A stretch of 40,967 nucleotides of DNA from Geothrix sp. (lineage in GTDB: Bacteria > Acidobacteriota > Holophagae > Holophagales > Holophagaceae). The stretch is from NCBI GenBank assembly GCA_030681515.1, contig JAUXSE010000044.1, positions 1-40,967 on the forward strand, read 5' to 3'. The translations under genes and the position numbers were made by a program. Positions 40,331-40,967 of the stretch are shown in pieces; the stretch's first letter is position 1; each line of letters begins with the position of its first letter. The notes beneath the pieces were generated by a model. That model saw only the letters and a program-made list of their open reading frames with translations. It was not told the DNA's origin and ran no database searches.

Positions 40331-40967
40331 TCACATCTCGTCGGGGGTCTCCACGCGCAGCACGCGCTCGTTGTCCACGGTGGCGCCGAGATCCTGCACG
40401 CGGTCGTCCCAATCCGCCATGGGCGCGCCCTCATAGGCGACGATGGCTTCGTCGCTGCCCAGTTTCGTGTCAATGGTGACCAGCTTTCCATTCAGGCCCA
40501 GGCTCGCGAAGGCCACGGGCTTGCCTTCATCATCCCCGCTGATCACGGCATGGCCAATCCAAGGGTACACAGGCATCACGCCGTGCTGGTGGGAAATATC
40601 GTTCGTCGCCACCACGCTGCCATTACCGGGGTAGTAGCCTTGGTATTTGCGGCTAAAGCGCGCCAGCTGGGCTTCGGTGATTCCCTGGGCTGCGGCCTCG
40701 TTCGTGAAGGCCTGGCGCCAGTTGGGCGCGGAAAGGATCTTCATGCCCGCGAGGCGCCAGATCACGCCGAGGTAATCCCCGGCACTGCCCAAACCCGAGG
40801 GCAAACCGAAGGTGCTCACGCCGGTCGTGGTCTTGCCGATGCTGGAAGACATCAGCAGCTTCGGTGCGCCGTTGGCATCCAGGGATCCTGCATCCCCGGT
40901 GATGTCATAGGCCCAAATCGTCGAATTCGTGATGTAGTTTGTGGCCCCTTGTTGGTTTTGGACATTG
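40331..40967 (-). CDS. Partial gene, C-terminal 211 residues of a probable secreted or surface protein
   Basis: The open frame enters from the right edge with no start in the window and stops at 40331. The visible part begins NVQNQQGATNYITNSTIWAYD and includes PSGLGSAGDYLGVIWRL, RKYQGYYPGNGSVVATNDIS and DTKLGSDEAIVAYEGAPMAD. Rich in Asn, Thr, Gly and aromatic residues with few lysines, like beta-rich exported proteins such as pilus-associated or outer surface proteins. It ends 6 bp before the IS remnant, so the natural C-terminus may have been cut by that insertion. No domain recognised. Confidence 0.6.
   Translation of the reverse strand, partial: NVQNQQGATNYITNSTIWAYDITGDAGSLDANGAPKLLMSSSIGKTTTGVSTFGLPSGLGSAGDYLGVIWRLAGMKILSAPNWRQAFTNEAAAQGITEAQLARFSRKYQGYYPGNGSVVATNDISHQHGVMPVYPWIGHAVISGDDEGKPVAFASLGLNGKLVTIDTKLGSDEAIVAYEGAPMADWDDRVQDLGATVDNERVLRVETPDEM

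Noticed and set aside
1-40967. tRNA or rRNA genes
   Set aside because: No cloverleaf with conserved T-loop GGTTCRA and no rRNA sequence was noticed on either strand.

Overview
The window is high-GC bacterial chromosome with tightly packed, mostly overlapping genes. Gene content (meso-DAP type MurE, a PASTA-tailed FtsI, System II cytochrome c maturation, a long-form aromatic amino acid hydroxylase, a methylmalonyl-CoA mutase B12 subunit) and general style suggest a member of the Acidobacteriota, perhaps Holophagae/Geothrix-like. That placement is an inference from gene content, not from a search.

Layout. 1-10322 looks like an exopolysaccharide or surface-glycan locus. Three leftward genes (GT4 glycosyltransferase, beta-helix lipoprotein, hexapeptide acyltransferase) face away from a six-gene rightward operon: acyl carrier protein, AMP-forming ligase, AsnB-type amidotransferase, NAD synthase-like enzyme, SGNH-like lipoprotein and PrmC-like methyltransferase. 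10348-12182 is an aromatic amino acid hydroxylase with its pterin dehydratase. 12253-15873 is a lipoprotein-ResB-CcsA cytochrome c maturation unit ending at a strong bidirectional terminator. 15938-28012 is a leftward division and cell wall cluster (mraZ, rsmH, ftsL, ftsI, murE, sua5, small ORF, murF, mraY, murD), interrupted by an EAL-domain gene on the other strand. A five-box, 10-bp-phased MraZ operator precedes it. 28196-32608 holds two convergent arsenic operons: arsR, permease, mini-thioredoxin against arsR, arsM, acr3, arsC. 32683-39628 is mixed housekeeping (AhpD-like, HIT, TrmL, B12-binding subunit, RadA, unknown protein, nitronate monooxygenase-like protein, YicC). The right end holds a 5'-truncated IS3-type transposase beside a partial surface-type gene.

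The most unusual content is non-coding. Three copies of a roughly 205-bp element (1-185 partial, 10120-10322, 36669-36876) begin with CTAGTG and end with CACTAG. They share short conserved words, including GGGGTGACAGCC, separated by hairpins whose stems differ in sequence between copies but stay paired. In the two complete copies the loops of the first and last hairpins are also complementary to each other, with different sequences. At three of the five visible ends the element's TAG is the stop codon of the neighbouring gene. I do not recognise this family. It could be a structured RNA or a mobile element with structured ends.

The cell wall cluster also carries unusual repeats: three separate 7-bp tandem arrays (one encoding the MurF C-terminus, one starting in the ftsL stop codon), a 369-bp nested palindrome between sua5 and murE, and a small Arg/Glu-rich ORF coupled on both sides to sua5 and murF.
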